64,000 nucleotides of DNA from the NCBI RefSeq assembly GCF_002021565.1, contig NZ_MSZX01000002.1, positions 62,027 through 126,026 on the forward strand, read 5' to 3'. Below, one piece after another: positions 52,631-61,222 of this stretch (positions within the stretch are counted from its first letter, which is position 1; the number at the start of each line of letters is the position of its first letter). A program made the translations under genes and the position numbers. The notes under the pieces were generated by a model that was not told the origin of the DNA, searched no databases, and saw nothing but the letters and a program-made list of their open reading frames with translations. This DNA comes from Paenibacillus selenitireducens. GTDB taxonomy: Bacteria > Bacillota > Bacilli > Paenibacillales > Paenibacillaceae.

Positions 52631-53596
52631 CTACACCTGCATCAGCAGCAAGATGATCGAGGAGAGTCCGAAGCATGTACCGATCAAGCACAGGAACATG
52701 ACCACCTGCTTATTGTTCAATCCGGCACGCAATAATCGGTAATGGGCCTGACTCGCGTCCGCTTGATAGATCGGTTTCCCTTGGATCATTCGTTTGATGA
52801 CGACGAAGATGTTATCGAAGATCGGAACACCTAGCGCTAGAATCGGAATGAACAAGGACAGAATCGTAGCTTGCTTGTATGCGCCATCCAGCGCAATAAC
52901 AGCGAGGATGAAGCCGAGGAAGGTTGCTCCTGCATCCCCCATGAATATTTTGGCTGGCGGTTTGTTATATCTTAGATAGGCGACCGTGACCCCGATGAGG
53001 ATAATCGCCATCATCGCGGAGTTATCCTGCCCTTTCGTTAAAGCAACAATGAATAGGGTCACCGCAGAAATAGCGGAAAGTCCACCTGCAAGCCCGTCCA
53101 TTCCATCCGAGAAGTTAATGACGGTGGTTACACCGAAAATCCACAGGATGGTGAGAATGAATTGAAGCCAAATCGGTAACAACACATAGGCTCCGCTGAA
53201 CGGATTGTAGAATCCGGTAAAAGCGATCCCTGAGAAGAACACAGGTATGGCAGCAGAGACTTGGACAATCATTTTCGGAAGGGCAGGAAATTCTTTTCCT
53301 TTTGTTTTGTACCAATCATCGATAGTCCCGATGGTTAGCAATAGAACACCGCCGATGAAAATCGCTAGAGTCTCCAAAGTGAACTCACGTGCTACGAGTA
53401 AGTAAGTCGCGAAGAATCCAATGAAAATCGCATAACTTGCCGTCAATGGAATCGGTTCACGGTGAATTTTACGTTCTGAGTCATGCCGAGGCTTGTCCAC
53501 GAAATCAAGCCGGAACGCCCATTTGGCGAGCGGTGGAATCAGGAAATACACAATCAGAAATGATAAGAAGAATGAGAGCACATAAAGCAAGACCAT
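52631..53596 (-). CDS. Undecaprenyl-phosphate GlcNAc-1-phosphate transferase (TagO/WecA/MraY family)
   Basis: This 321-residue polytopic enzyme (about 10-11 segments) transfers GlcNAc-1-phosphate from UDP-GlcNAc to undecaprenyl phosphate, starting wall teichoic acid or other secondary wall polymers. Motifs are RKIHREPIPLTAS, TIDDWYKTKG, FSDGMDGLAGGLSA and IFMGDAGATFLGF, all typical. It differs from the EPS primer at 12169, which is of an unrelated fold. The ribosome-binding site is weak (GTGGACGG), and a GTG at 53599 could also be used. Confidence 0.88.
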   Translation of the reverse strand: MVLLYVLSFFLSFLIVYFLIPPLAKWAFRLDFVDKPRHDSERKIHREPIPLTASYAIFIGFFATYLLVAREFTLETLAIFIGGVLLLTIGTIDDWYKTKGKEFPALPKMIVQVSAAIPVFFSGIAFTGFYNPFSGAYVLLPIWLQFILTILWIFGVTTVINFSDGMDGLAGGLSAISAVTLFIVALTKGQDNSAMMAIILIGVTVAYLRYNKPPAKIFMGDAGATFLGFILAVIALDGAYKQATILSLFIPILALGVPIFDNIFVVIKRMIQGKPIYQADASQAHYRLLRAGLNNKQVVMFLCLIGTCFGLSSIILLLMQV

Positions 53597-53732
53597 CACC
53601 GTCCACTTTTTAATAATACATATTCATGTATTTAGACATCTTCATTATTATACGCAAAATTTGGTGACGCTGTCGAATGCATTTCATCACATCGTGTCGA
53701 GTCTTTGGATATTTCGGTGGTAGAGTTCACCA

Positions 53733-53760
53733 TAGACAGACTTTGTTTCTCTTTTATGAT
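53733..53760 (+). promoter_or_regulatory. Candidate SigA promoter of dnaB
   Basis: TAGACA (53733-53738) and TATGAT (53755-53760) are 16 bp apart, about 68 bp before the dnaB start. Confidence 0.5.
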
Positions 53761-53827
53761 AGAATAGGTGGAAGGTGCAAGAACGGTTTTTTTTGATTTT
53801 TTGGGGAAAAATGAGGTGTGTTCAAGC

Positions 53828-55366
53828 GTGAAAATTTCGAACCTATTGCAATTCACAGAGCATCATCGGTACTGTACTTTCCGGGAATTTTCGCTGTCTG
53901 GATTGGATATGAAAATGCTGTCTTATATTTATCAACCGATGGTGGGCGGTCTTGCGATTAGCTTCTATCATTTACTCTACCAACACATTTCGAGCGATCG
54001 TGTCGGTTATTCTCGAATTGAGCAACAGCGTCGCCTATTCTTAACGCTTGGCGTGGATCCGAGCGAGAAGGGGCGGAAGCAGCTGGTAGAGCTTTCATCA
54101 AAGCTCGAAGCGGTTGGCCTGCTGCAGGTATCGCGAATTTATGTGCCTGAACTTGACGACAGTATGTATGAATACGAATTGCATGCGCCATTAACGCCAA
54201 ATGAGTTTTTCAAGACGCAGCATCTAACGCTGTTGCTTCGCGATAAAGTAGGGAAGTTTACCGTCTTGTCGCTGCGCGAGGAATTCTGTACGGAAGAGCC
54301 GCCAGAACTCGCACAGCGTACTTTTCATAAAGAAGATTTATCGATTCCTTTCTATGAATTATTCCAATTAAACACCCATGTGATTGATTATGAGTTGGAG
54401 CAAGCCTTATCTGAGGTAGCGCCCTCTCGCCAGCCTGGCTATAAAGCTCCGTCCGAAGAAGAGTCTTTGAATTATGCAGACATTATTTCGCGTTTTCCAA
54501 GGATTTCGAAGAATCGGGTGTTCGTGGAGCGGCTACGGTATGAACATGAACAAATGGGGATGATTAATTATATCGTTCGCAAATATCAATTAAGCTTGCA
54601 AGATATATGCAGCTTGCTAGATGAAGACGGTATGTTCTCCGATGAGGGAGATGTACAACTGGATGAGCTGCAGCACCGAGCGAACTTGCACTTCCGTCAA
54701 GGGAAGAAGCGCAGTGAAGATAGTGATCGTTATGCCAAGAAAGTGATTGCTATGCGAAAAAGCGTGCAGGTATCCGAGGAAGAGGAACAAGCAAAGGAAG
54801 AGCATGCCGTTGAGATGGAATTCTATCTGGAGGTTCCCCAGCAATTTCAGGGCAAATGCGATATTCATCAATATAATATGATGCTTCGTAACGAACCTTA
54901 TACCATGATGTTGAAGAAGTTCTTCCCAGGCACGGTGCCGGATAACATGATGGATATGTTCGAGAAGATCGATTTGAATTATAAATTGCCGGAAGAAGTC
55001 ATTAATGTGCTGATCCATTATCTGATGTCATTGCTCGTCGCTGGCACGGATCAGCGATTGAACCGTAACTTCGTCGATTCGATCGCATCGACGATGCTGA
55101 TGAAACAGATTGATTCGTACGAAAAAGCCGTTCAGCATATTCGGGATCAAAGCCAGTTCAAAGAAAAATTAGAACAGAATCGTGCTAGCAAAGGAACTGC
55201 CGGAGGTCGTCCGCGTGCAGGCGGCGGATATGCCAAAGCAGGCAAACAGAAGCCGAGTATTCCGATTATTCAAGATGTGCCGCAAGGTTCCCGTGTCACG
55301 TTAGAAGAATTGGAAGAGATGCGGAAGACGGCAAGAAAGCTCGATGGCAAAGAAGAAACATCGTAA
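53828..55366 (+). CDS. dnaB: Replication initiation and membrane attachment protein DnaB
   Basis: DnaB of Bacillales helps DnaI load the replicative helicase (DnaC) at oriC and at restart sites. The 512-residue protein has an N-terminal winged-helix dimerisation domain (MKMLSYIYQPMVGGLAISFY), a central DnaB/DnaD-type C-terminal domain (FPRISKNRVFVERL..., LNYADIISRFP) and an acidic coiled middle. It is slightly longer than the 472-residue B. subtilis protein. The start GTG 53828 has GAGGTG 10 bp upstream. dnaI follows 33 bp later. Confidence 0.92.
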   Translation: MKISNLLQFTEHHRYCTFREFSLSGLDMKMLSYIYQPMVGGLAISFYHLLYQHISSDRVGYSRIEQQRRLFLTLGVDPSEKGRKQLVELSSKLEAVGLLQVSRIYVPELDDSMYEYELHAPLTPNEFFKTQHLTLLLRDKVGKFTVLSLREEFCTEEPPELAQRTFHKEDLSIPFYELFQLNTHVIDYELEQALSEVAPSRQPGYKAPSEEESLNYADIISRFPRISKNRVFVERLRYEHEQMGMINYIVRKYQLSLQDICSLLDEDGMFSDEGDVQLDELQHRANLHFRQGKKRSEDSDRYAKKVIAMRKSVQVSEEEEQAKEEHAVEMEFYLEVPQQFQGKCDIHQYNMMLRNEPYTMMLKKFFPGTVPDNMMDMFEKIDLNYKLPEEVINVLIHYLMSLLVAGTDQRLNRNFVDSIASTMLMKQIDSYEKAVQHIRDQSQFKEKLEQNRASKGTAGGRPRAGGGYAKAGKQKPSIPIIQDVPQGSRVTLEELEEMRKTARKLDGKEETS

Positions 55367-55399
55367 TAGATCGAACGCAAGAAAGGAGTGTGAAGTGTC

Positions 55400-56359
55400 A
55401 TGGATTCATTGGGTGATATGCTAAAACGCATTCCGAGTCCAGATTTGATTCGTAAGGTTGAAGAGAAGAAAGCAGCGCTCATCGCAAATCCGATTATCGT
55501 GAAGCTGCGAGCCAAGTATCCAGAGCTGACCGAACCGGTGATGCAGCAGAATATGAATCGACTGTATCAATATGTCACGGAGTATACGAATTGCAGTCAA
55601 TGCCCCGGATTGGAACGATGCCCGAATGATATGCAGGGGCACTACACCAAGATCTCCTGCTCCACCCTGAATGGCTTAACGCAAGTGACGGATAGCAAGG
55701 TGTCGTGCAAGAAATATCAGGCACAGCAGCGTCAAGATCAAATTCGTAATCGGGTTCGCAGCTTCTACATGGATGAGCGGGCCCTGAATGAGGGATATTC
55801 AGCAGATGAAATTCTTGTGCGTGATTTGGAGCGGGCCCCTGCTGCGAATCAAGTATTGACATATATAGCGAAGACGAAGGAAGAGGGACTTCCTACAAAT
55901 GGTCTTTATTTGGTAGGGAAATTCGGTACTGGAAAGACCTTTCTCATGTGCTATCTCCTTCACAAGCTTGCCGAAGAGGGATTTTCAGGGGTTATCGTGT
56001 ATATGCCTGAATTCGTCGAGGATCTGAAATCGATGATGCAGGACAGTCAGAAGTTGAAAGAAACGATTGAAGTGATGAAGGAGACGGATATTCTCATTTT
56101 CGATGATGTCGGTGCAGAGAATATGAATCCTTGGGCTCGGGATCATGTGTTAGGCTCAATCTTGAATTATCGCATGAACCGCAAACCGACCTTCTACACG
56201 TCGAACTATGAATTAGATGCGTTAGAGAAGCATTTCAGCTTTACCAGCAAAGATGGCGAGGAAGCGTACAAAGGGCAACGGTTAATGGATCGCATTCGGC
56301 CGTTTGTCGATGTCATCGTCGTGAATGGCGAGAATAAACGCGGGCAGCGCAATAAATAA
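55400..56359 (+). CDS. dnaI: Primosomal protein DnaI (helicase loader)
   Basis: DnaI is the ATPase that loads the replicative helicase. The 319-residue protein has an N-terminal helicase-binding zinc site (Cys65, Cys68, Cys74, His81, Cys87) and a C-terminal AAA+ domain with Walker A GKFGTGKT (173-180) and Walker B ILIFDD (231-236). The arginine-rich end (LMDRIRPFVDV) fits sensor regions. AAAGGAG precedes the ATG. It is co-transcribed with dnaB and ends at a terminator. Confidence 0.95.
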   Translation: MDSLGDMLKRIPSPDLIRKVEEKKAALIANPIIVKLRAKYPELTEPVMQQNMNRLYQYVTEYTNCSQCPGLERCPNDMQGHYTKISCSTLNGLTQVTDSKVSCKKYQAQQRQDQIRNRVRSFYMDERALNEGYSADEILVRDLERAPAANQVLTYIAKTKEEGLPTNGLYLVGKFGTGKTFLMCYLLHKLAEEGFSGVIVYMPEFVEDLKSMMQDSQKLKETIEVMKETDILIFDDVGAENMNPWARDHVLGSILNYRMNRKPTFYTSNYELDALEKHFSFTSKDGEEAYKGQRLMDRIRPFVDVIVVNGENKRGQRNK

Positions 56360-56368
56360 ACAAGTATC

Positions 56369-56410
56369 AGCCAGCTTCGTTCCGATGGGAATGGAGGCTG
56401 GCTTTTTTTT
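56369..56410 (+). terminator. Terminator of dnaB-dnaI
   Basis: AGCCAGCTTC pairs with GGAGGCTGGCT, closing a loop of about 20 bases, then eight Ts. Confidence 0.88.
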
Positions 56411-56491
56411 ACATCGAAAGGATAACTTTTCGGCATACGAAATGGCTTTCGAATGACACAAGAAAAATGGTTATTTTTTGAAAAAAATGTA

Positions 56492-56520
56492 TTGACTTTG
56501 ATGTGGGCAGTTGGTATATT
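56492..56520 (+). promoter_or_regulatory. SigA promoter of the sulfate transport operon
   Basis: TTGACT (56492-56497) and TATATT (56515-56520) are 17 bp apart. The sequence just after it (AATTAATTGGAATTAT, 56537-56552) could be an operator for a sulfur regulator such as CymR or CysL; I could not match a consensus with confidence. Confidence 0.75.
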
Positions 56521-56568
56521 ACCATTAAACCAAGTGAATTAATTGGAATTATAGTTAGTTTTCGACCG

Positions 56569-56665
56569 GACAGCCGGAGGGAACGAATTTCGAGCAAAAA
56601 GGGATTGTGGCCTAATGACAACCTTTATTTGTCGATCGAATTCGTTTCTTCCTGCTGTCTTTTTT
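56569..56665 (+). terminator. Leader terminator (putative attenuator) before cysP
   Basis: A long stem lies in the 5' leader: GACAGCCGGAGGGAACGAAT (from 56569) pairs with ATTCGTTTCTTCCTGCTGTC (to 56659) with one mismatch and two GU pairs. It is followed by six Ts (56660-56665). The structure lies between the promoter and the ribosome-binding site. A small alternative hairpin, CCGG-ACAG-CCGG (56566-56577), overlaps the left arm and could act as part of an antiterminator. No known riboswitch or T-box signature was seen. Confidence 0.7.
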
Positions 56666-56698
56666 CATTTCTTGAGATGTGGAGAGGGGATTTGAAAG

Positions 56699-57793
56699 AT
56701 GAAAAAGAAATCGCTCGTACTGGTGTGGCTCTTATTGTTAACGATGGTATTTGCAGCATGCGGAACCAAGACGGCAGGAGAGCCGAAGACGGAAGAAAAG
56801 AAAGACACGGCTTCGACAACAACGAAGACAGAGGAAGCGAAGACACCAAGCAAGGATCCTGTGGAACTTCTGAACGTATCATACGATCCGACACGGGAGC
56901 TTTACGCGGCGTACAACAAGTTATTTAGTGACTATTGGCAGCAAAAAACGGGCCAGACCGTGACGATTAAGCAATCCCACGGCGGTTCTGGGAAGCAAAG
57001 TTTATCCGTCGTCAATGGCCTGAAAGCCGATGTTGTGACGTTGGCGCTTGGGTATGATATCGACGCGATACAACAAGCGGGCCTGATTAATGAAGGCTGG
57101 CAGAAGAAATTCGAAGATAACAGTGCCCCGTATACCTCGACCATTGTGTTTTTGGTTCGCAAAGGCAACCCGAAAGGTATTCATGACTGGTCGGATCTCG
57201 TAAAAGAAGGGATTCAAGTCATCACGCCAAACCCGAAGACGTCGGGCGGTGCGCGCTGGAACTATCTCGCGGCTTGGGGTTATGCGCTGCAGCAGAACGG
57301 GAACGACGAGAATAAAGCCAAAGAGTTTGTCAGTAAATTGTTCAAAAATGTCCCTGTTCTCGATTCTGGCGCACGTGGATCAACGACGACATTCGTCGAG
57401 CGCGGTATCGGTGATGTGCTGTTAGCTTGGGAGAATGAAGCGTTGTTATCTGTGAAAGAGCTCGGTAAAGACAAATTCGAAATCGTATATCCTTCCTTAA
57501 GCATTCTTGCTGAACCACCAGTGGCTGTCGTCGATAAAGTGGTTGATGCTCACGGGACTCGCGAAGTGTCTGAAGCCTATTTGAAATACCTGTACACACC
57601 GGAAGCGCAAGACCTTGTGGCTAAAAATTTCTACCGCCCGATCCTGAAGGGTGTAGCGGACAAATATAAAGCGCAATTCCCTGAATTGAAATTATTATCG
57701 ATCGACAAAGACTTTGGCGGGTGGGGCACGGCACAAACGAAGCATTTTGCGGATGGCGGCACATTCGATCAAATTTACTCCGCGGGTAAATAA
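56699..57793 (+). CDS. cysP: Sulfate ABC transporter substrate-binding lipoprotein
   Basis: The 364-residue protein has a lipoprotein signal (lipobox FAAC, Cys20), a low-complexity Lys/Glu/Thr linker (about 27-52) and the sulfate/thiosulfate-binding fold: [49 protein letters not shown] and DFGGW. It should capture sulfate or thiosulfate for CysTW. GGAGAGGGGA lies ahead of ATG 56699. It could equally be named sbp; the two families are close. Confidence 0.92.
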   Translation: MKKKSLVLVWLLLLTMVFAACGTKTAGEPKTEEKKDTASTTTKTEEAKTPSKDPVELLNVSYDPTRELYAAYNKLFSDYWQQKTGQTVTIKQSHGGSGKQSLSVVNGLKADVVTLALGYDIDAIQQAGLINEGWQKKFEDNSAPYTSTIVFLVRKGNPKGIHDWSDLVKEGIQVITPNPKTSGGARWNYLAAWGYALQQNGNDENKAKEFVSKLFKNVPVLDSGARGSTTTFVERGIGDVLLAWENEALLSVKELGKDKFEIVYPSLSILAEPPVAVVDKVVDAHGTREVSEAYLKYLYTPEAQDLVAKNFYRPILKGVADKYKAQFPELKLLSIDKDFGGWGTAQTKHFADGGTFDQIYSAGK

Positions 57794-57795
57794 AG

Positions 57796-58635
57796 ATGAG
57801 ACACGAAAAAGCCAAACATATTAAAGTGCTACCCGGCTTCGGGATCACCCTTGGTTTTTCGATCTTCTACCTAAGTATTATCGTACTGATTCCACTCGCG
57901 AGCCTCTTCGTAGAAACCGCGAGTGCGAGTTGGGCGAAAATCTGGGCGACCATTGCAGATCCGCGTGTCGTCGCATCCTTGCGGGTGACGTTCTTGTCTT
58001 CCTTCTATGCCGCGGTGATCAACGTCATTTTTGGATTGCTGCTGGCATGGGTGCTGGTTCGCTATAAGTTCCCTGGGAAAAAGTTGATTGACGGCATTAT
58101 CGATCTGCCGTTTGCTTTGCCGACAGCCGTTGCCGGGATTGCCTTAACAGCGATCTATTCGGAAAATGGCCTGATCGGTTCGTTATTCGCACCGTTTGGC
58201 ATCAAGATGGCCTACTCCCAATTCGGCATTACGATCGCCTTAATTTTTATCGGATTACCCTTTGTAGTCCGTACCGTACAGCCTGTGCTGCAAGAGCTGG
58301 ATCAGGAGATTGAGGAAGCAGCCGTTACGCTTGGTGCTTATCGGTGGCGAACGTTTCGCGCGGTTATTTTGCCCGAGTTAACGCCTGCGCTATGGACGGG
58401 GTTTGCCCTTGCTTTTGCCCGGGCCATTGGGGAATATGGTTCCGTGGTGTTCATTGCGGGGAATATGCCGTTCAAGACGGAGATTGCCCCGCTCTTAATT
58501 ATGACGAAGCTGGAGCAATTCGATTATGCTGGGGCGACGACCATTGCGCTGCTCATGCTCTGCATCTCTTTTGTCATGTTATTAGTTATCAATTTCTTGC
58601 AGTGGCGCAGCCAGCGTCGTGTGATCGCGAGTTAG
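57796..58635 (+). CDS. cysT: Sulfate ABC transporter permease CysT (CysU)
   Basis: The 279-residue permease has six predicted membrane segments and the EAA loop EEAAVTLGAYRWRTFRAVIL for the ATPase. It forms the channel with CysW. The start ATG is 2 bp after the cysP stop and lacks a clear ribosome-binding site, so it probably depends on translation of cysP. Confidence 0.93.
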   Translation: MRHEKAKHIKVLPGFGITLGFSIFYLSIIVLIPLASLFVETASASWAKIWATIADPRVVASLRVTFLSSFYAAVINVIFGLLLAWVLVRYKFPGKKLIDGIIDLPFALPTAVAGIALTAIYSENGLIGSLFAPFGIKMAYSQFGITIALIFIGLPFVVRTVQPVLQELDQEIEEAAVTLGAYRWRTFRAVILPELTPALWTGFALAFARAIGEYGSVVFIAGNMPFKTEIAPLLIMTKLEQFDYAGATTIALLMLCISFVMLLVINFLQWRSQRRVIAS

Positions 58636-58648
58636 GAGGAGGGGGATT

Positions 58649-59539
58649 ATGGCGGGTGCAACAACGATGGTAGGATCCAAAGAGGCAGCCTCCGCTAGAC
58701 CAAGGCATGTAACGGAAACGGCGCCTTTTCGGTGGATATGGATTACATTGGCCTTGTTATTTGTAGGATTGATTCTGATCCTTCCTCTCCTAACGGTCAT
58801 CATAGAGGGGCTTAAGAAAGGGCTTGAGGTATATTTCGCAGCGATTACGGAACCTGATGCGGTATCGGCCCTGAAGTTAACCTTGATCGTTGCCGTGATC
58901 GCCGTACCCTTGAACACGTTATTTGGCGTAGCGGCCGCGTGGGCGATTACGAAGTTTCAGTTTCGCGGTAAAAATGTCATGTTGACGTTGATCGATCTTC
59001 CTTTCGCGGTATCCCCGGTTATATCCGGATTAGTATTCGTCCTCATCTTTGGAACAAGGGGATGGTTCGGTCCGCTCTTAGAGGAATACCATTTGCAAGT
59101 TGTCTATGCGCTGCCGGGGATTATTTTGGCGACCACCTTTGTGACCTTTCCGTTCGTTGCCCGAGAATTGATTCCGCTGATGCAGGCCCAAGGGCCGCAA
59201 GAGGAAGAAGCGGCAGCGAGTCTAGGGGCGAAGGGTTGGCAAATCTTCTGGCATATTACGTTGCCGAACATCAAATGGGGGCTGCTATACGGCGTCATCT
59301 TATGTAATGCGCGTGCGATTGGCGAATTCGGTGCGGTATCGGTTGTCTCGGGTCATATTCGGGGCGAGACGAACACGCTGCCGCTGCATATCGAGATTCT
59401 ATATAACGAGTATCAATTCTCGGCAGCCTTCGCCGTAGCGTCCTTGCTCGTCTTGCTTGCACTCATCACATTAATCGCCAAAAGTGCCGTTGAGAAACGT
59501 CAACAACGGCTTGCCGCAAGTCAAAAAAGTATAAATTGA
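58649..59539 (+). CDS. cysW: Sulfate ABC transporter permease CysW
   Basis: The 296-residue second permease has six membrane segments after a short hydrophilic N-terminus. The EAA loop is EEAAASLGAKGWQIFWHITL. AGGAGGAGGGGG precedes ATG 58649, a very strong site. The ATPase gene cysA, usually next, is not here; a different ATPase, encoded elsewhere, must energise the importer. Confidence 0.93.
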   Translation: MAGATTMVGSKEAASARPRHVTETAPFRWIWITLALLFVGLILILPLLTVIIEGLKKGLEVYFAAITEPDAVSALKLTLIVAVIAVPLNTLFGVAAAWAITKFQFRGKNVMLTLIDLPFAVSPVISGLVFVLIFGTRGWFGPLLEEYHLQVVYALPGIILATTFVTFPFVARELIPLMQAQGPQEEEAAASLGAKGWQIFWHITLPNIKWGLLYGVILCNARAIGEFGAVSVVSGHIRGETNTLPLHIEILYNEYQFSAAFAVASLLVLLALITLIAKSAVEKRQQRLAASQKSIN

Positions 59540-59632
59540 CGCCTTAAAATGTTGATGATATGATGGAATTGGTAAAACACAGTAAATATGTCGGAATATG
59601 AGTATATTTAATTTTGGAAAGGGAGGATTCGT

Positions 59633-59833
59633 ATGGGGAGACCGTTGGAAATCGATGAGCGCTGGCGTGATCAAATTGCAGCATTGTTGAATGGCATGGA
59701 ATACGGTTCCGTACAAATTACAGTTCATGACGGGAAGATCGTACAAATGGAGCGCACAGAACGCAAGCGTTTTGATGCGAATACTCCTTCCTCCAAAGCA
59801 CAACCGGACAGACTGGCCGCGGAAAAATCATAG
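59633..59833 (+). CDS. YezD family protein (DUF2292)
   Basis: The 66-residue protein has the YezD core (IAALLNGMEYGSVQITVHDGKIVQMERTE, here IAALLNGMEYGSVQITVHDG), a small beta-rich domain. Genes of this family are often beside sulfate assimilation or transport genes, as here, 94 bp after cysW. Function unknown. GGGAGG lies ahead of ATG 59633, and a terminator follows. Confidence 0.85.
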   Translation: MGRPLEIDERWRDQIAALLNGMEYGSVQITVHDGKIVQMERTERKRFDANTPSSKAQPDRLAAEKS

Positions 59834-59850
59834 CGATGTATGTATAATAA

Positions 59851-59895
59851 AAAAGTCTGAACCCCATTCTATAGAATGGCGGGTTCAGACTTTGT
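59851..59895. terminator. Bidirectional terminator between yezD and the small membrane protein gene
   Basis: AAAGTCTGAACCC pairs with GGGTTCAGACTTT with a further inner stem CATTCTATAGAATG. A runs on one side and T on the other suggest action on both strands. Confidence 0.85.
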
Positions 59896-59916
59896 TCATT
59901 CAGGCTGTTCCACGCA

Positions 59917-60078
59917 TTAGCTGATCACAAATTTAATGATGACCATGACGAAGAACACAAGAAACATGAATCCGAACATCATGGTAAAGCCCATGAATAC
60001 GTCGGAGAAATCGTTACGAATTTCCTCGTTCACATGTTCCCGTGGATCGATCGTGGACAATTTGATGTTTGCTTCCAT
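59917..60078 (-). CDS. Small YqzM-like membrane protein
   Basis: The 53-residue protein has a hydrophilic start (DPREHVNEEIRNDFSD) and one membrane segment (about 30-52). RND followed by GF and FGF fits the YqzM family of small Bacillales proteins, but the assignment is tentative. The ATG at 60078 (minus strand) is supported by GGAGGC 9 bp upstream. Function unknown. Confidence 0.6.
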   Translation of the reverse strand: MEANIKLSTIDPREHVNEEIRNDFSDVFMGFTMMFGFMFLVFFVMVIIKFVIS

Positions 60079-60213
60079 AATGACCTGCCTCCTGACGACC
60101 GGATTATGACTTGCAATGATATGTATCACAAAAGTCAAATCCAAATATTACTATTAGTATAACGAAAATGCCGTTGTCTTGTAAAGTAACCGAAAGTGAC
60201 AAACTTAAGTCAT

Positions 60214-60242
60214 TTCACAAAAACAAATTTTAGTGGTATACT
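60214..60242 (+). promoter_or_regulatory. SigA promoter of trxA
   Basis: TTCACA (60214-60219) and TATACT (60237-60242) are 17 bp apart, 55 bp before the trxA start. Confidence 0.7.
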
Positions 60243-60296
60243 TTGGTTGATGAATATCTAAAATATTAGGGTTCTATATAAAGGGAGGACATTCTC

Positions 60297-60614
60297 ATGG
60301 CAATCGTAAATGTTTCAGATCAATCTTTTAATACAGAAATCGAAGGTCAAGGCGTTGTTCTTGTTGATTTCTGGGCTCCATGGTGCGGACCTTGTAAACG
60401 TCTTGCTCCTGAGCTTGAAGCTTTAGATGCAGAAATCGGCGATTCCTTAAAAATCGCTAAAGTGAATGTGGATGAAAACCCAGAAACGGCTTCCCGTTTC
60501 GGCGTAATGAGCATCCCGACATTGATCGTATTCAAAGACGGTCAACCTGTTGATAAAGTCGTTGGTTTGAATTCCAAAGACGCTTTGAAAAGCATGATCG
60601 GCAAACACCAATAA
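60297..60614 (+). CDS. trxA: Thioredoxin TrxA
   Basis: The 105-residue protein is a classic thioredoxin: active site WCGPC (Cys30, Cys33), cis-proline MSIPTLIVF and the VDFWAPWCGPCK block. It reduces disulfides in ribonucleotide reductase, methionine sulfoxide reductases and PAPS reductase. GGGAGG lies 8 bp before the ATG. It has its own promoter and terminator. Confidence 0.96.
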   Translation: MAIVNVSDQSFNTEIEGQGVVLVDFWAPWCGPCKRLAPELEALDAEIGDSLKIAKVNVDENPETASRFGVMSIPTLIVFKDGQPVDKVVGLNSKDALKSMIGKHQ

Positions 60615-60629
60615 GATCCTTGGATCTGC

Positions 60630-60668
60630 AAGAAGCCTTCTCGGGTTACTGAGAGGGCTTCTTTTTTT
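60630..60668 (+). terminator. Terminator of trxA
   Basis: AAGAAGCC-TCTC pairs with GAGAGGGCTTCTT, then seven Ts. Confidence 0.9.
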
Positions 60669-60770
60669 GGACCACAATAGAATTCATACACGTTTCGAGG
60701 TATTGAAACTAAAAAATTCTATAGGTTTGGTTTTCTCATATTTCGTGCAGAAACGCTTTTCGTCATTGAA

Positions 60771-61136
60771 AGGACACCGTATACGTTTCGTCTCGGCATG
60801 ATAAATTTCGGGGAAGATCAAGATGATGATTGCTATGTTGGATAAATCCAATAACTTTAATTGATTTGCCTACATTTTAGACTCTATAGTGGATATTTCC
60901 AATATAAGAGGATGAAAAACGCCAGTAGTCCTTAATTCGCGCCTCCTATCTTGTATTCATCCAATATAGATGAGTAACATAGCTCATCTGGACATCCTAT
61001 CCTGCATACATCCAACATAGCATCAAGCCCATCATTCATCTGAGATTGACAGCGAATATTGTCATGACACCTTGCATCTGCATGCCAATTAGATTTGAGG
61101 AAATTACAATCTATGTAAGGACGCCGTATACGTTTC
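60771..61136. repeat. 19-bp direct repeats flanking the second palindrome array
   Basis: AGGACACCGTATACGTTTC (60771-60789) and AGGACGCCGTATACGTTTC (61118-61136) differ at one base. A shorter related copy, TCATACACGTTTCG, is near 60685. They bracket the palindromes at 60833-61020. Confidence 0.7.
60833..61020. repeat. Second array of four degenerate 24-bp palindromes
   Basis: Copies start at 60833, 60884, 60946 and 60997, with spacings of 51, 62 and 51 bp. The cores are TTGGATAAATCCAA, GTGGATATTTCCAA, TTGTATTCATCCAA and CTGCATACATCCAA. Outer arms are CTAT and ATAG or close variants. This is the same family as the array at 43636-43929, with the same spacing classes. It lies in an 840-bp non-coding stretch between the trxA terminator and uvrC. 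Confidence 0.85.
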
Positions 61137-61222
61137 TTATTGTGTCACCGTTAAAAAAATGATCTTCTCCTGCGTCTAAAGATTTATGCAATAATTTATA
61201 TCGCGCGCAAACGGATGGGGTA

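Noticed and set aside
56503-56928. 141-codon frame covering the cysP leader
   Set aside because: It runs through the leader terminator and into cysP in a different frame; the translation is low-complexity and Glu/Gly-rich from the antiphase reading.
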